The notes below the pieces were generated by a model, which was not told where the DNA came from, ran no database searches, and saw only the letters and a list, made by a program, of their open reading frames with translations. From Phlegmacium glaucopus (Eukaryota; Basidiomycota; Agaricomycetes; Agaricales; Cortinariaceae): a DNA stretch of 24,006 nucleotides. The DNA is taken from NCBI GenBank assembly GCA_015039465.1, contig MU130578.1:189619-213624 (forward strand), in the 5' to 3' direction. This document shows positions 9,408-18,929 of this stretch, one piece after another (positions within the stretch are counted from its first letter, which is position 1; every line of letters starts with the position of its first letter). A program made the translations under genes and the position numbers.

Positions 9408-10144
9408 GAGCATCCTGAGGCAGCCTTAGTCCCTTTGGATCTGATGCTAGAAAACATATATAAACCAGATATTTGAGTGGTCTCACACAACAGAATAATA
9501 ATAATAATAATAAAATTATATTCAATTATTCTAAACATCATATATACTAGTATAATACTGGGGAAGTAGGAAATAAGAAAACAAAATTGTGGGTGGTTTA
9601 TATATCTTTTGGATGGCGCACAGACCATTGGTCACATGATCACAGATAAGCATGATTTCAAGCATATGGTGCTGGGTCAGGGTAGATTTCATAAATTCCA
9701 AAAAAGGAAATTTTTTAAAGTTGGTAGAGAATTGTTTTAGGACCCTGAATATGTTTAAATTATATTAATAGCAGCTCTCCTTATTGAGAAAACTGCAAAA
9801 TACTTTCCTGGACGCAGCGGTTAAAGATTTTTCTAGCAAAATTCATAAATTCTAAGGGACTCCCAGGGCCTCCTGATGTGATTTAATCCAGATGGTCAAT
9901 GCACCAGGATACACTAAAGGTGTCCTGAGAAAATGGGTGACACTCAAAACTTTATCTATGCTGTCCTAGGTTGTCCTGAGGTGTCCTTGGATAAGTGTGT
10001 AACACTCAAATTTTACCTGTGCTGCTCTAGGATGTCCTGGGGTGTCCTGGGGTGTCCTGGGATGTCCTGAGTAGTGATGTGATACTAACAAATTACCCAA
10101 GGCTACCTAGGGCCAAAATCATTTTTCCTGATGCAAACCAATTT
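9408..10144. other. Gene-free spacer with microsatellite and minisatellite
   Basis: I see no gene here. There is an (AAT)n microsatellite at 9494-9514 and a degenerate tandem repeat of about 10-11 bp with consensus GTGTCCTGGG, dense at 10031-10070 and scattered from about 9919. The sequence is otherwise AT-rich and unremarkable. Confidence 0.7.
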
Positions 10145-10291
10145 GGATGAACATAGACAAGTCCCTTTAGGATTTAATATTCTATGAACAGTTCCAAAAA
10201 ACAAATGATTTAAAGTCCCACAGGCAGACTATGAAACAGCTTTATAGTACAAGGATTTCTCCTCAGACTCTGACAAAGGGTTTAATATTCC
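10145..10291 (+). mobile_element. Internal fragment of the TG...CA element
   Basis: This stretch matches the interior of the solo-LTR-like element (compare about 11170-11305): it has the AAGTCCCTTTAGGATTTAAT unit, AAATGATTTAAAGTCCC, and the CAGCTTTATAGTACAAGG block. Neither terminus is present. It directly abuts KDZ-derived coding sequence at about 10300, so it is a truncated older insertion or a recombination junction. Confidence 0.75.
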
Positions 10292-10802
10292 ATGTCACTG
10301 ATATGAACTCTTCACAGACGATTGGAACTGAATCCCTAGATATCTGGGATGATATTGTCAATGAACCAGTTCATGCCAGTGTCAATGCTGCTCAACAGGC
10401 CGTAGCGGCACCAGCACCAGCACCAGGAGCACCAGTATCGGCACTTGCACCGGCATCAAATGTGTCGCACCGGCTGCTGTCATTAGCTATCGGCCCAATT
10501 CCCATCGAGGATCAACTACTCTCACTACCATCCAATGGGAATGTCGGCCCAGTCCATCGTGACCTTGAGTGCTCGCATTACATTGCACTGGCCCAACACC
10601 ACTTGAATCAAATTCACAACCTCATTGCCGAGAAAAGTTTTCAGTTTTCTCACATCATTCACATTTCTCCACATAAAGGTGTTACCACAAGATCAAGGGC
10701 AGCTGTTAAGAAATTAGACCTGCAGATTGCCCTACATTGCCAACTGTATACTCGATGCCAGACACATTTTGTGGCACTAGATGCTGATCAGCCAACTCAG
10801 GC

Positions 10803-10806
10803 CCGG
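10803..10806. repeat. Target site duplication CCGG, left of insertion copy 2
   Basis: CCGG precedes the element here and recurs at 12239-12242. The KDZ reading frame needs only one copy. It is the same four bases as at the first insertion (1029-1032). Confidence 0.85.
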
Positions 10807-12238
10807 TGATGTGATTGAATTTGTTTTTGCAAGGTAATCAAAGGATTACCGTTTTTAGGAATTTGTCTACAACAAATCCAGAAACCAATAACTTTTGATG
10901 ACCAACAAACTCTGTTTTTGTGCAAGTTGGGGTTTCCTTGAAAGTATAACCAGTATACTCTTGAATAAAACAACAATACACTTTTAAAGTCCAAATGTTC
11001 TAGACTATGATTCAAGTTTAAAGTCCAAATTTCTCTAGACTATGATTCTGATAACAAGTTTATAGTCCAATTTCTTAGACTATTATATAGTGCTTTTTGA
11101 TAGAACAAAGGCAAGTCCCTATAGGATTTAATATCCTTTGTCTATATGATAACCAATTTTGGTAGTACAAAGACAAGCCCCTTTAGGGATTAATATTCTT
11201 TGACTATCCACAACAAATGATTTAAAGTCCCTGAGGCAGACTGTGAGACAGCTTTATAGTACAAGGATTTCTCCTCAGACTCTGACAAAGGATTTAATAT
11301 CCTTGCTTCCAAGACAAGTCCCTATAGGATTTAATATTCTTGGTTTACACAGAACAAAGGTAAGCCCCTTTAGGATTTAATACCCTTTGAACTGAGTGAA
11401 GCAAAGCAAGTCCACTTGTAATTCCAATTCTAACTTGTGCCAATTCAGAGCGCTGAAACTTGGGAAAGAAAGGAAGAGTGCAAATTCACTAATTTTACTG
11501 GTGCTTTCTAGCTACTTTTATACATAAATGAGAAACAATATTAGGTAAGAGTCTGTGATGTGATGTCTATGTTTTATGATTACTGATGCTATTTTATGAT
11601 GTCATGTCTTGTTTTTGGATGACTGAGCATTGTTTTATGATGTCATGTCTTGTTTCTAGATGACTGAGCATTGTTTTATGATGTCATGTCTTGTTTCTAG
11701 ATGACTGAGCATTGTTTTATGATGTCATATGTTTCATAATGTGACAAAATGTGACAAAATGTTACAAAATGTCACATGGTATCACATGATGTCATATGAT
11801 GTCACATGATATCACATGCTATCACATGCTATCACATGCTTCATTATTGTAGGACCTTTTATTGATATTTGACTTACTGATGTTATTCTTAGGACTTGTA
11901 TAACAATCCTTCATAGTTGTAGACTTTGATAGTTACTTTAGATTGCAAGTAGTTCATTTGACCATTATGGATTTTGTATGGTTAGAGTCTGAACTTTTTT
12001 GTAGTGTTGTTTAACAGTATGATAAATAGATCAATTCAGATCATAGTTATCTGCTGCTTTAACATTTATTACTATGGAATTTCCAGTTTAATCAACAAGT
12101 GTAGTCAACACTTTTGACCCTTACAATATCAATTTGTAGATTAATTCATGGTTGGGTTATTGATCTTGTTGATTCAATTGAAGAATAATATTATGAAAAA
12201 TTGAATAATCCATAGGTATTCAACTTTCAGTCCTATCA
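10807..12238 (+). mobile_element. TG...CA solo-LTR-like element, copy 2 (uninterrupted)
   Basis: This 1432-bp copy begins TGATGTGATT and ends GTCCTATCA. It is nearly identical to the copy at 1033-4463 apart from small indels and the nested element. It keeps the hairpin array (about 11105-11390), three and a half 41-bp tandem units (starting 11592, 11633, 11674 and 11715) and a (TCACATG)-like array (about 11737-11840). No ORF of note is present. It preserves the empty target for the Tc1-like insertion of copy 1. High similarity between the copies suggests recent mobility of the family. Confidence 0.85.
11592..11840. repeat. 41-bp tandem repeats followed by a TCACATG-type array
   Basis: The unit starting TTTTATGATGTCATG repeats at exact 41-base spacing from 11592. 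It is followed by alternating ATGTCACATG and ATCACATG steps with a period of about 10 bases. The same repeats flank the Tc1-like insertion in copy 1. Confidence 0.85.
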
Positions 12239-12417
12239 CCGGCTCAAACCTCTCCAGCCTGAGGACATCAGGGCCAGCACAGCCATTGTAAATCCAAATG
12301 AACCAGGCTCTACCCAACTCAAACTCTCCTGGATTTGGCAAACAGCTGGAGGGCATCGCCTGGGGTTAGCTGCCAGTGCCAGTGCCGATGCTGATGCCGA
12401 TGACAGTGTCATGGAAT

Positions 12418-12464
12418 GCAAGTCATTCTCTTAATACATCTCATCAGTGTTAACCTGTCCATAG
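12418..12464 (+). other. GC-AG intron in KDZ copy 1
   Basis: A 47-base intron with donor GCAAGT and acceptor ATAG is inferred. It is the only junction I found that joins the upstream frame (ending ...ME) to the conserved RQVHWLRARAQ frame. The - strand copy has an intron of identical length and donor at 14993-14947. Confidence 0.6.
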
Positions 12465-12770
12465 TTTGACAAGTCCATTGGCTTCGTGCTCGAGCCCAGC
12501 TCATGAGATGGCAAGAAGAAGTAACATTAACTAGGTACGAGATGCAATGGACTGTGGCCTTTTTTTCCTACAGTAGTCACAAGTGGGGGATGCAACTGGG
12601 CAGCACCGCCGGTGCCATTGCATATGCAAAACACAATCAGGCAATGTGGCACCAATTTGCCATCAGAGCCGATTGGACATTTAGCTTACTTAATGATGCT
12701 TACATATCACCTTTGTAAATTTATTGCCAAATATGGAATGAACATTGATTTCTCTTTGCACCCATCAACC

Positions 12771-13139
12771 ATGCCGAGCTGCACCATCCGCCGTTTCAAC
12801 CCCTTCAATTTACACCATGGCTCAGATCAGAACCTACATGCAAAGATTCAGGAAGTTGTTTACTATGCTGAATCCCGGTTTTGGTCCATTGTGAGTGAGA
12901 TCAGCAATCATGGACCCAGAAACTCCTGCATCGGGAACTGGTATGCACTTCTTGACTCTGCTAGTGGCATGCCTGAGAAATATCTAGCTTTATATCTTGT
13001 TGTATGTTGGGATGGCAAGTGTGATTGGACAGACCATTGATGTCCCGATCATTGTGTGGTCGCTGGCAGACAGCATGGCTATGTTGCAACAGGATGCCCT
13101 CCCGATCATGTTCGATCCCAAATTTCTCATGATGCTGGA
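12771..13139 (+). pseudogene. KDZ-linked accessory gene B, copy 1 (broken and truncated)
   Basis: Starting 53 bases after the KDZ stop, this encodes a relative of the accessory gene at 14637-13363 (-). Shared motifs include RRFNPFNLHHGSDQN, KIQEVVYYAESRFWSIVSEI and, after an intron at about 12941-12987, LYILLYVGMASVIGQT and VPIIVWSLADSMAMLQQD. Exon 1 has lost about 20 bases relative to the other copy near 12908, which shifts the frame before HREL. Homology stops abruptly at about 13139, so roughly three quarters of the protein is missing. I do not recognise the family. Its fixed position behind KDZ in both copies suggests that it is part of the element. Confidence 0.65.
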
Positions 13140-13345
13140 CCACATAAGGACACTACACTGTGTTGTACCACACAATTCCCGGAACAGACACAGTGTGTCG
13201 TATGGTACGGATTCCCGGAATGCACTGAATCCGGGAATACCACATACCATATATAGAAATGCATGCTTTGCTGTACCGTACACATTCCAAGAAATGGCCC
13301 ATAAATACCTGCCATGCATCAAATGCCGGTGCCACCAGAATGACT
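13140..13345. repeat. Junction spacer between the two tail-to-tail KDZ elements, with cruciform
   Basis: No gene is supported. 13201-13251 can form a cruciform: TATGGTA (13201-13207) pairs with TACCATA (13245-13251), and ATTCCCGGA (13211-13219) pairs with TCCGGGAAT (13230-13238) around a 10-base loop. TTCCCGGAA also occurs at 13176-13184. It could be the terminus of one element or a separate small insertion. Confidence 0.6.
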
Positions 13346-13362
13346 GGTGACCGGCAATGTGT

Positions 13363-14637
13363 TTATTTGAGCAGACAATTGTGCACTGCTGCTACACTTG
13401 CTGTGTGAGACATTAGCTCTCCGGATGAATGTAAGAAGTAAAGACATACTTGGGGACCTGGAAAGGGGGTCATAAACCAGCTGACCAAAGTTTGCCAAGT
13501 AGGGCATATAGGTCAACTTGGTGTGTGGGGGATGTGATGAGACCTCGGCGGGCAGATCCTCATGACATCCATGGGATATCACTGTTGAGGGCGCTGGAGA
13601 CTGTTCTCCTGTCAGCCATCCCTCTCTCAAAGAAAGGTCATAGCCTGAATGTAATGCCTGGCATATGCGTGTTCCCGGTCGGCGTAAGGCAAGAACATTG
13701 TCTTCTGTGAGCTCTTCACCCCAAGTCCACCTATACAATGTGGGTGGCAAGGATGCCGGTGCCGGTGTCATACCGGTGGTCTCCTTGATCAGTGCAGCTT
13801 CATGGAGTTGGTGAAATGTAGAAGCCCAGCGCATATCAAGGTTCCATTGAGTTTGTGAGGCACTGGCCATGGCCGTTGCGAACCTATGTGTATGAAGGAA
13901 GTCCTGGAGGACACTGCTGAGAAGGTCCCGATATTGGTGACATTGCTCCGCTGCTGTAAGTGGATGGGAACCGGCATCGGGATCGGGATCGGCACCGGCA
14001 CCGGTGTTGGGGGTACCGGCAGATCCTGATGAAGCTGGCATCACGGGTCCGGAGGAAACAGGGGAGTCAACAACCACACCGTTATGAGTGAATGCCAGTT
14101 GTATCTTGTGAACCATGAGGCATCTATCGAGACAGGATTCATCAAGGATCTCTACCACCGCAAGGTCCCTTGGTTTCCTGCCCTTCCACCAAGAACGTTC
14201 ATAATTGCTGACAACTCGGCTCTTGTTGTCATTTTCATGTGCACCAATATCCAGTGTCAACAGAAAGTCGGGATCGAACGCGATCGGGAGGTCATCCTCA
14301 TGCAACATGGCCATGCTATGAGCCAGGGACCACAGGATGATGGGAACATCCACAGCCTGGCCAATTGCACTTGCAATGCCCACGTATGATAAAATAAAAA
14401 GCTATGTTTATATCAGGTATGTCTGTAGAGGAAATCACCCGTCCATACCAGTTCCCGATGAAGAAGCTTCTGAGTCCAAACCTGCTGATCCACATTGGCC
14501 TGGCTGATTTCATTGACAATAGACCATAACCGGGATTCACCATAGTAAATGACTTCCTGGATCTTCACATGCAATGTATGATCTGACCCATGCTGTAGGT
14601 TGAAAGGGTTAAATCGGCAGATAGTATGGATCGGCAT
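13363..14637 (-). CDS. KDZ-linked accessory gene B, copy 2 (unknown function)
   Basis: Three exons are inferred: 14637-14449, 14401-13450 and 13400-13363. They are joined by a 47-bp intron (donor GTATGG) and a 49-bp intron (GTATGT...CACACAG), giving about 392 residues with no internal stop. The start is ATG 14637, 49 bases after the KDZ stop on the same strand. The N-terminal part (CRFNPFNLQHGSD, VIYYGESRLWSIVNEI, WTQKLLHREL) and the hydrophobic stretch LFILSYVGIASAIGQA plus VPIILWSL are conserved in copy 1. The middle has SWWKGRKPRDLAVVEI and a low-complexity Ser/Gly/Asp-Pro linker from GCCGGT-type repeats; the rest is helical-looking with RWTWGEELTEDNVLALRRPG. I do not recognise a domain. 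The intact frame next to a decayed transposase is notable. It could instead be an unrecognised 3' extension of the KDZ gene. Confidence 0.6.
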
Positions 14638-14686
14638 TGTTGATGGTCAACAGATAAATGGAACTGTACCAAATGTGGAATGAACA

Positions 14687-17600
14687 TTACAAAGGTGATT
14701 TGTAAGCATCAATGAGTAAGGTAAATGTCATGTCCGCCCTAACCCTGAGATGCTCCCACATTGCTTGTTTACGTTTAGCATAGGCCACCAGCCCAGCAGT
14801 GCCGTTCGGACCCATCACACCAGCCCACCTCTGACTTTTGAACGAGAAATATCACACAGTCCACTGCATTTCGTATGCAGTGAGACTAACTTCCTCTTGC
14901 CACCTGTTCAGCTGTGCTCTTGCACGTAGCCAATGAACACATCGAACTGTCTAATATTGAGTACTCTGAAATGTAGGTAAGAAAAGAACTTGCATTCAAT
15001 AAGGCTGGCATCGGCATTGGGATCTCCGGCATCAGTGTCGGCACTGGCATTGGCACCGTTGTCACCAGTTAACCCCAAGCGATGACCTCCAGCTGTTTGC
15101 CAAATCCAGGAGAGTTTGAGCTTAGTGGATCCGGGTTCATTTGGATTGATAACAGCAGTGCTGGCCTGCACATCGCCAATGGTGAGGACTCTAAGCCGGG
15201 ACTGAGTGGCCGCGTTGGCACCTAGTGCAATCAGCCAGGCACGGCAGTGGGCATACATACGGCAATGAACGGCAATGTCAAGGTTCAACTTCTTCACCGA
15301 GGCCCTTGACCGTGTAGTAACACCCTTGCGTTGGGACACACGAATAACATGTGAAAACTGGAAGCTCTTCTCCACAATCAGATTCTGAAGGCCGTTCAGG
15401 TAGTGGTTGGCAAGGGAGATGCGATGGGAAAGCTCAAGTTCACGATGGACCGCACTTACATTTCCATTAGAAGGTAAACATAGGAGTTGTTCCTCAATTG
15501 GCAAAGGACCAATGGATGCAGAAGTATTCCGATCCATACTTGGTGAAGGCAGTGCCGGTGCCGGTGCTGATTGGATGATTGTCTCGGGACTGATTGGAAC
15601 CGGCTCATTGGCAATCTTGTCCCAGGTCTGAGGAATGTCAGGTTGCACAAGTGGTGGGCCAATTGTCTCTGACACTTCAGCAAGCTGCTGGGCTTGCTTC
15701 AGCTGCAACATCAATCCTGTTAATCCTTCCCGTTCCCTTTCGATGGCGTCCCGGTTGCTACTGCCGGGTCGACCCAACTGTTGGACCTTTGCCTGAATCC
15801 TAACTCTGAAACTACATTAGCAATTGTATGTAACAGTTAGCTGATATTTCTCACTGTTTTTCCTCCACTGTCAGAGACAATGCCATCCAATGGTGCAGTG
15901 CCGATCCAGGGGTATCGCTTGCCGCATGCCGGTATACCGGTGTACTTTCCAACTTTGCAGCGTATATATCCATCGCTGTAATGTCAAATGGCCGGCTCCA
16001 TTCAGCGCTTTCAATATCTTGCTTCCATCTATCCACTGCAATGGGTATACCCTGAATTGTCAGGCTTTTGTAGTATGATTGAGCATGTTCAAGCATATCA
16101 ACAGCTCTCCGATGTGATTTACATAGAGTTGAGACCATGCCAAGCATTTTCTTGTGATTAGAATCAGCTGCATGATCATCCAACATTTCAGCCCGGTGCA
16201 CAAGTGTTGCCGTACGTGCAGTGGGTGAAATGGAATTCAGAGTTGACCAAAGAGACTCTAAAATCTCACCGGCAACAACACCGGCTCCCGGGATAAAGGA
16301 GGTGGCATACCGGAAGAAACATTCATCTTTGTGTGCATGAACGTGAAAGAGGCCGATAGCCGCTTCAACCTCCAGGCCGAATGGGAGTTGGCAGCCTATC
16401 CGGTCCTGTAAGTGAACAAAATATTGGCAGGCAATATTGTAAATGAGAAGTACTCCTTGCTCTGGCTCGACACGAGTGGATGTAATGGCTTTGAGAAAGG
16501 CAAAATCAACATTTTTTTGCTGCTCCCCTTTGAACAGGTCTATGAGTGTGTTGGGCGCATAGCAGCCATGCCGGCCACAAGAAATGCCTACTACACCTGT
16601 TACATTGCATGCTTTGGATGCCTGTAAGGAGTTCATGATTGCCCTGAATGTGTTTTCACAAGGCGCCTTCTCCAAATAATGTCAAGTGTGATGACACCGG
16701 CACCGGCACTGGAAGTCCGGTTAAAAGTACTTACTGTTAGCCTCTCGATCGCCGATTGCAGAAATGACATGTATTCCTCATTTTTGGGCATCATTCCACC
16801 GCCTTCAGAGAGCCACACATCCCCAGCCGCATTCTGTTGCCGGACGTGATCAGCCTTGAAGTTACCATCAGCCACAAAAATACGCTTGTATGCCCATCTT
16901 TTTCTCCAATTAACTGACAACTGTGAATCCATCAGTTGAATAACTCACCGGGCAGAATCGTCCTTCCAATCATCAGGTAGATTTACGCCAGGTTGTGGAC
17001 ACGCGGGACAGAAATTGACAAGCTCCCCGTCTTTCACTTCAGGGCCATGGCCGGCCCATTTCAACCTTTTCATCCAACGCCATAATCAACTCATCCGGCG
17101 GAACTCTCTATAAAGATCAACCACCTCTGCCGGTGCCATCAGCAATGTTAGCCGGTGTAACAAGTGGTAAAATTGATAAGCCGATGCCTTAAGCTCTAAA
17201 TTGCACAAACGAAAAAGATCCAGTAGTTGGGTGGTAAACAGAGTTCTGATCCATTGAAAACTTGCCGGCAGCAAATGGGCTGCCAGAAGATCACAGGGCA
17301 ACAAGTCCACGCCTTGGCATTGGCAGTTAACCATTGCAATGTTATGAATGCCGTTGGTATGGACAACTCTGAGGTATGTGCCGTTGCCGGTACCACTCTC
17401 CGTTGGCAGATGTTGGTTTGAAATAGGGGTTTCTGTTTCTTCCTCCTCCAATTTGTCCTCCTTTTCCCCCAAATCTGCAGGATTTTTGAGGGGTTCATCC
17501 CCCAGATTGTCATCTCTAAGTGCCTGCAGATAGCGCATGAATTCTTCATCAGCTTGATCCTCGAGTGGATTAGCATTGAATCCAGTTTCTGCCATGTCAA

Positions 17601-18393
17601 CATCATCATCATCGTTCATAGGCTGCCGGTGGGTGGCCTGTGCCGGGGCCGGGGCTGCTATCGTGGAAAGCCGACCCTGTTCCTCATTGTCTCTCATGTT
17701 CTCTACTCTCTCCAAAAAATTGGTGTGACATCTGAGCGTGTCACAGATAGATACACCGGCATGATGCCGGACAAGTAAATACACGCCGACCTCCCACAGC
17801 TCAGCTGGCCAAAAGAAAGTCCCATTCCATTGCTCAATGCGATGGAACGGATTCTCTCTGTGGGAGACACGCATATATGCTCGGCACATGGGAGTACCCA
17901 TCCCACAATCTCTACACCTCCATACCACAAAGACACCTTTGTCACAATGCTGGCACTGCTTTGCTTCGTTGGCCAGTACCTCCCGACTCATAAGGGCTTC
18001 CAAAAGACTATCTACACGGGCCACGTACTGCAGAATGTACTCCTTTTGTGTCTGGAACGATGGAACTGTCAGTATACTTGTAAATCTGCCTTCGCTGCCT
18101 TCTTGATTATGCCCACCCGGTATGTCTTTGTACTCTCCGGTGGGGGAGGGGATGCATTATCCATCTCGTATTGAATAGGCAAGGTTTCTGGTCGTTTTTC
18201 GTTGGCTGTTAATGTCTGGACGTGGGGTATCTAATGACTCCAATATTTTTTTCGTCATTATTGTTCCGTCGTTCCTGGTTTCCGTAATTTTTGTGTGTGT
18301 GACTGCATGAGCCGAGTCTGGGTCTCCATCTATCATAGGCTGTTTCCCCCGTTTGCGTTTGCGAACCTTTGTATTCGGTACTGTGGCAAACAT
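14687..18393 (-). pseudogene. KDZ transposase with CxC2 cysteine cluster, five exons, degenerate
   Basis: The exon model is 18393-16949, 16903-16735, 16669-15855, 15805-14994 and 14946-14687, with introns of 45, 65, 49 and 47 bp, for 1166 codons. The N-terminus has a basic RKRKRGK stretch. The CxC2 cluster (about 17976-17730) has CQHC, RCRDC, then CRAY where a second Cys is expected. VVHTNGIHNI, CDLLAAHLLPASFQWIRT and KWAGHG lead to FVADGNFKADH and SEGGGMMP. The RNase H-like core shows HGCYAP, DLFKGEQQKNVD, LLIYNIACQYF (Asn where KDZ proteins have Asp), GLFHVHAHKDECFFRYA, FIPGAGVVAGEILESLWSTL and DDHAADSNHKKML. Exons 4-5 match copy 1. In-frame stops are TAA 18159-18157, TGA 17088-17086 and TGA 14854-14852. 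KDZ enzymes mobilise DNA transposons in basidiomycetes; this copy should be dead. Confidence 0.9.
14947..14993 (-). other. GC-AG intron in KDZ copy 2
   Basis: Donor GCAAGT and acceptor GACAG give a 47-base intron that joins ...IE to the FRCVHWLRARAQ frame. The position, length and donor are the same as in copy 1. Confidence 0.6.
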
Positions 18394-18464
18394 GGCAGTA
18401 AAATCAAAGAAATTTGAATACAACAGCCTTCAATTGAATCATAATCGGCACCACATGTGTGCCT

Positions 18465-18855
18465 GAGGTAGCCGGCCTCATGTTCAGAGTAGCTGGCCTT
18501 CCGTCTACAATCACCGGCCTCATGTTTAGGTAGCCGGCCCCATGTATGCGATGACTGGCCTGATGTTTACCGTATCCAGCAGTATGTTTAGGGTAGCTGG
18601 CCTTCCGTGTACAATCACCGGCCTCATCTTTAAGGTAGCCGGCCTCATGTATTTGATATCTATGATGTGTAGGATAGCCGGCAGTATGTTTAAGATAACC
18701 GGCCTCTTGTTTATGGGAGCTGGCCCCCAGGTAATGGTAGCCGGCCCCATATTTACACTGACCAGCCTCATGTTTACAAGGTCTGGTTGATACCTTGTTT
18801 TATACTTTGGTAGCCAGCCCCCTCTTCACGTTAACTGGCCTCATGTTTAGTAGGT
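18465..18855. repeat. Minisatellite of about 18-20 bp, GTAGCCGGCCTCATGTTTA type
   Basis: About twenty diverged units of the form GTAGCCGGCCTCATGTTTA (variants with CTGGCC, CCGGCA, CCCAT) fill the interval between two divergent genes: the KDZ transposase starting at 18393 (-) and the unknown gene starting at 18930 (+). No real ORF is supported here. The repeats may be subterminal repeats of the KDZ element or its promoter region. Confidence 0.85.
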
Positions 18856-18929
18856 CAGGGATGGTTGGATTCTTGGTCCAGCCGATATGATGGTTGATAC
18901 CTTATCTTATATTTTGTTGCTTCCCAAAA

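Larger units (their letters stand above)
10300..12718 (+). pseudogene. KDZ transposase C-terminal half, copy 1 (interrupted)
   Basis: The protein from about 10311 (SQTIGTESLDIWDDIVNEP) to 12718 is a paralog of exons 4-5 of the - strand KDZ gene: shared blocks include LPSNGNV, EKSFQFSH, KGVTTRSRA and NPNEPGST. It lacks the N-terminal CxC2 cluster and the RNase H-like core, so it is 5'-truncated. A 1432-bp CCGG-targeting element interrupts it at 10807-12238; removing it with one CCGG gives an uninterrupted frame. The last exon (12465-12718) carries HWLRARAQL, RWQEEVTLTRYEMQWTV and ends at TAA. A TGA at 12467-12469 replaces an expected Arg. A 47-bp intron (12418-12464) has a GCAAGT donor. An Ala/Pro-rich repeat is at about 10410-10460. 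Confidence 0.85.

Noticed and set aside
12961..13350. Overlapping ORFs on both strands around the KDZ junction
   Set aside because: They are alternative frames of the accessory gene homologue and the palindromic spacer. Only 12771-13139 (+) is supported by similarity to the other copy.
18526..18790. ORFs of about 80 codons on both strands in the minisatellite
   Set aside because: They are translations of the 18-20 bp repeat and have no independent support.
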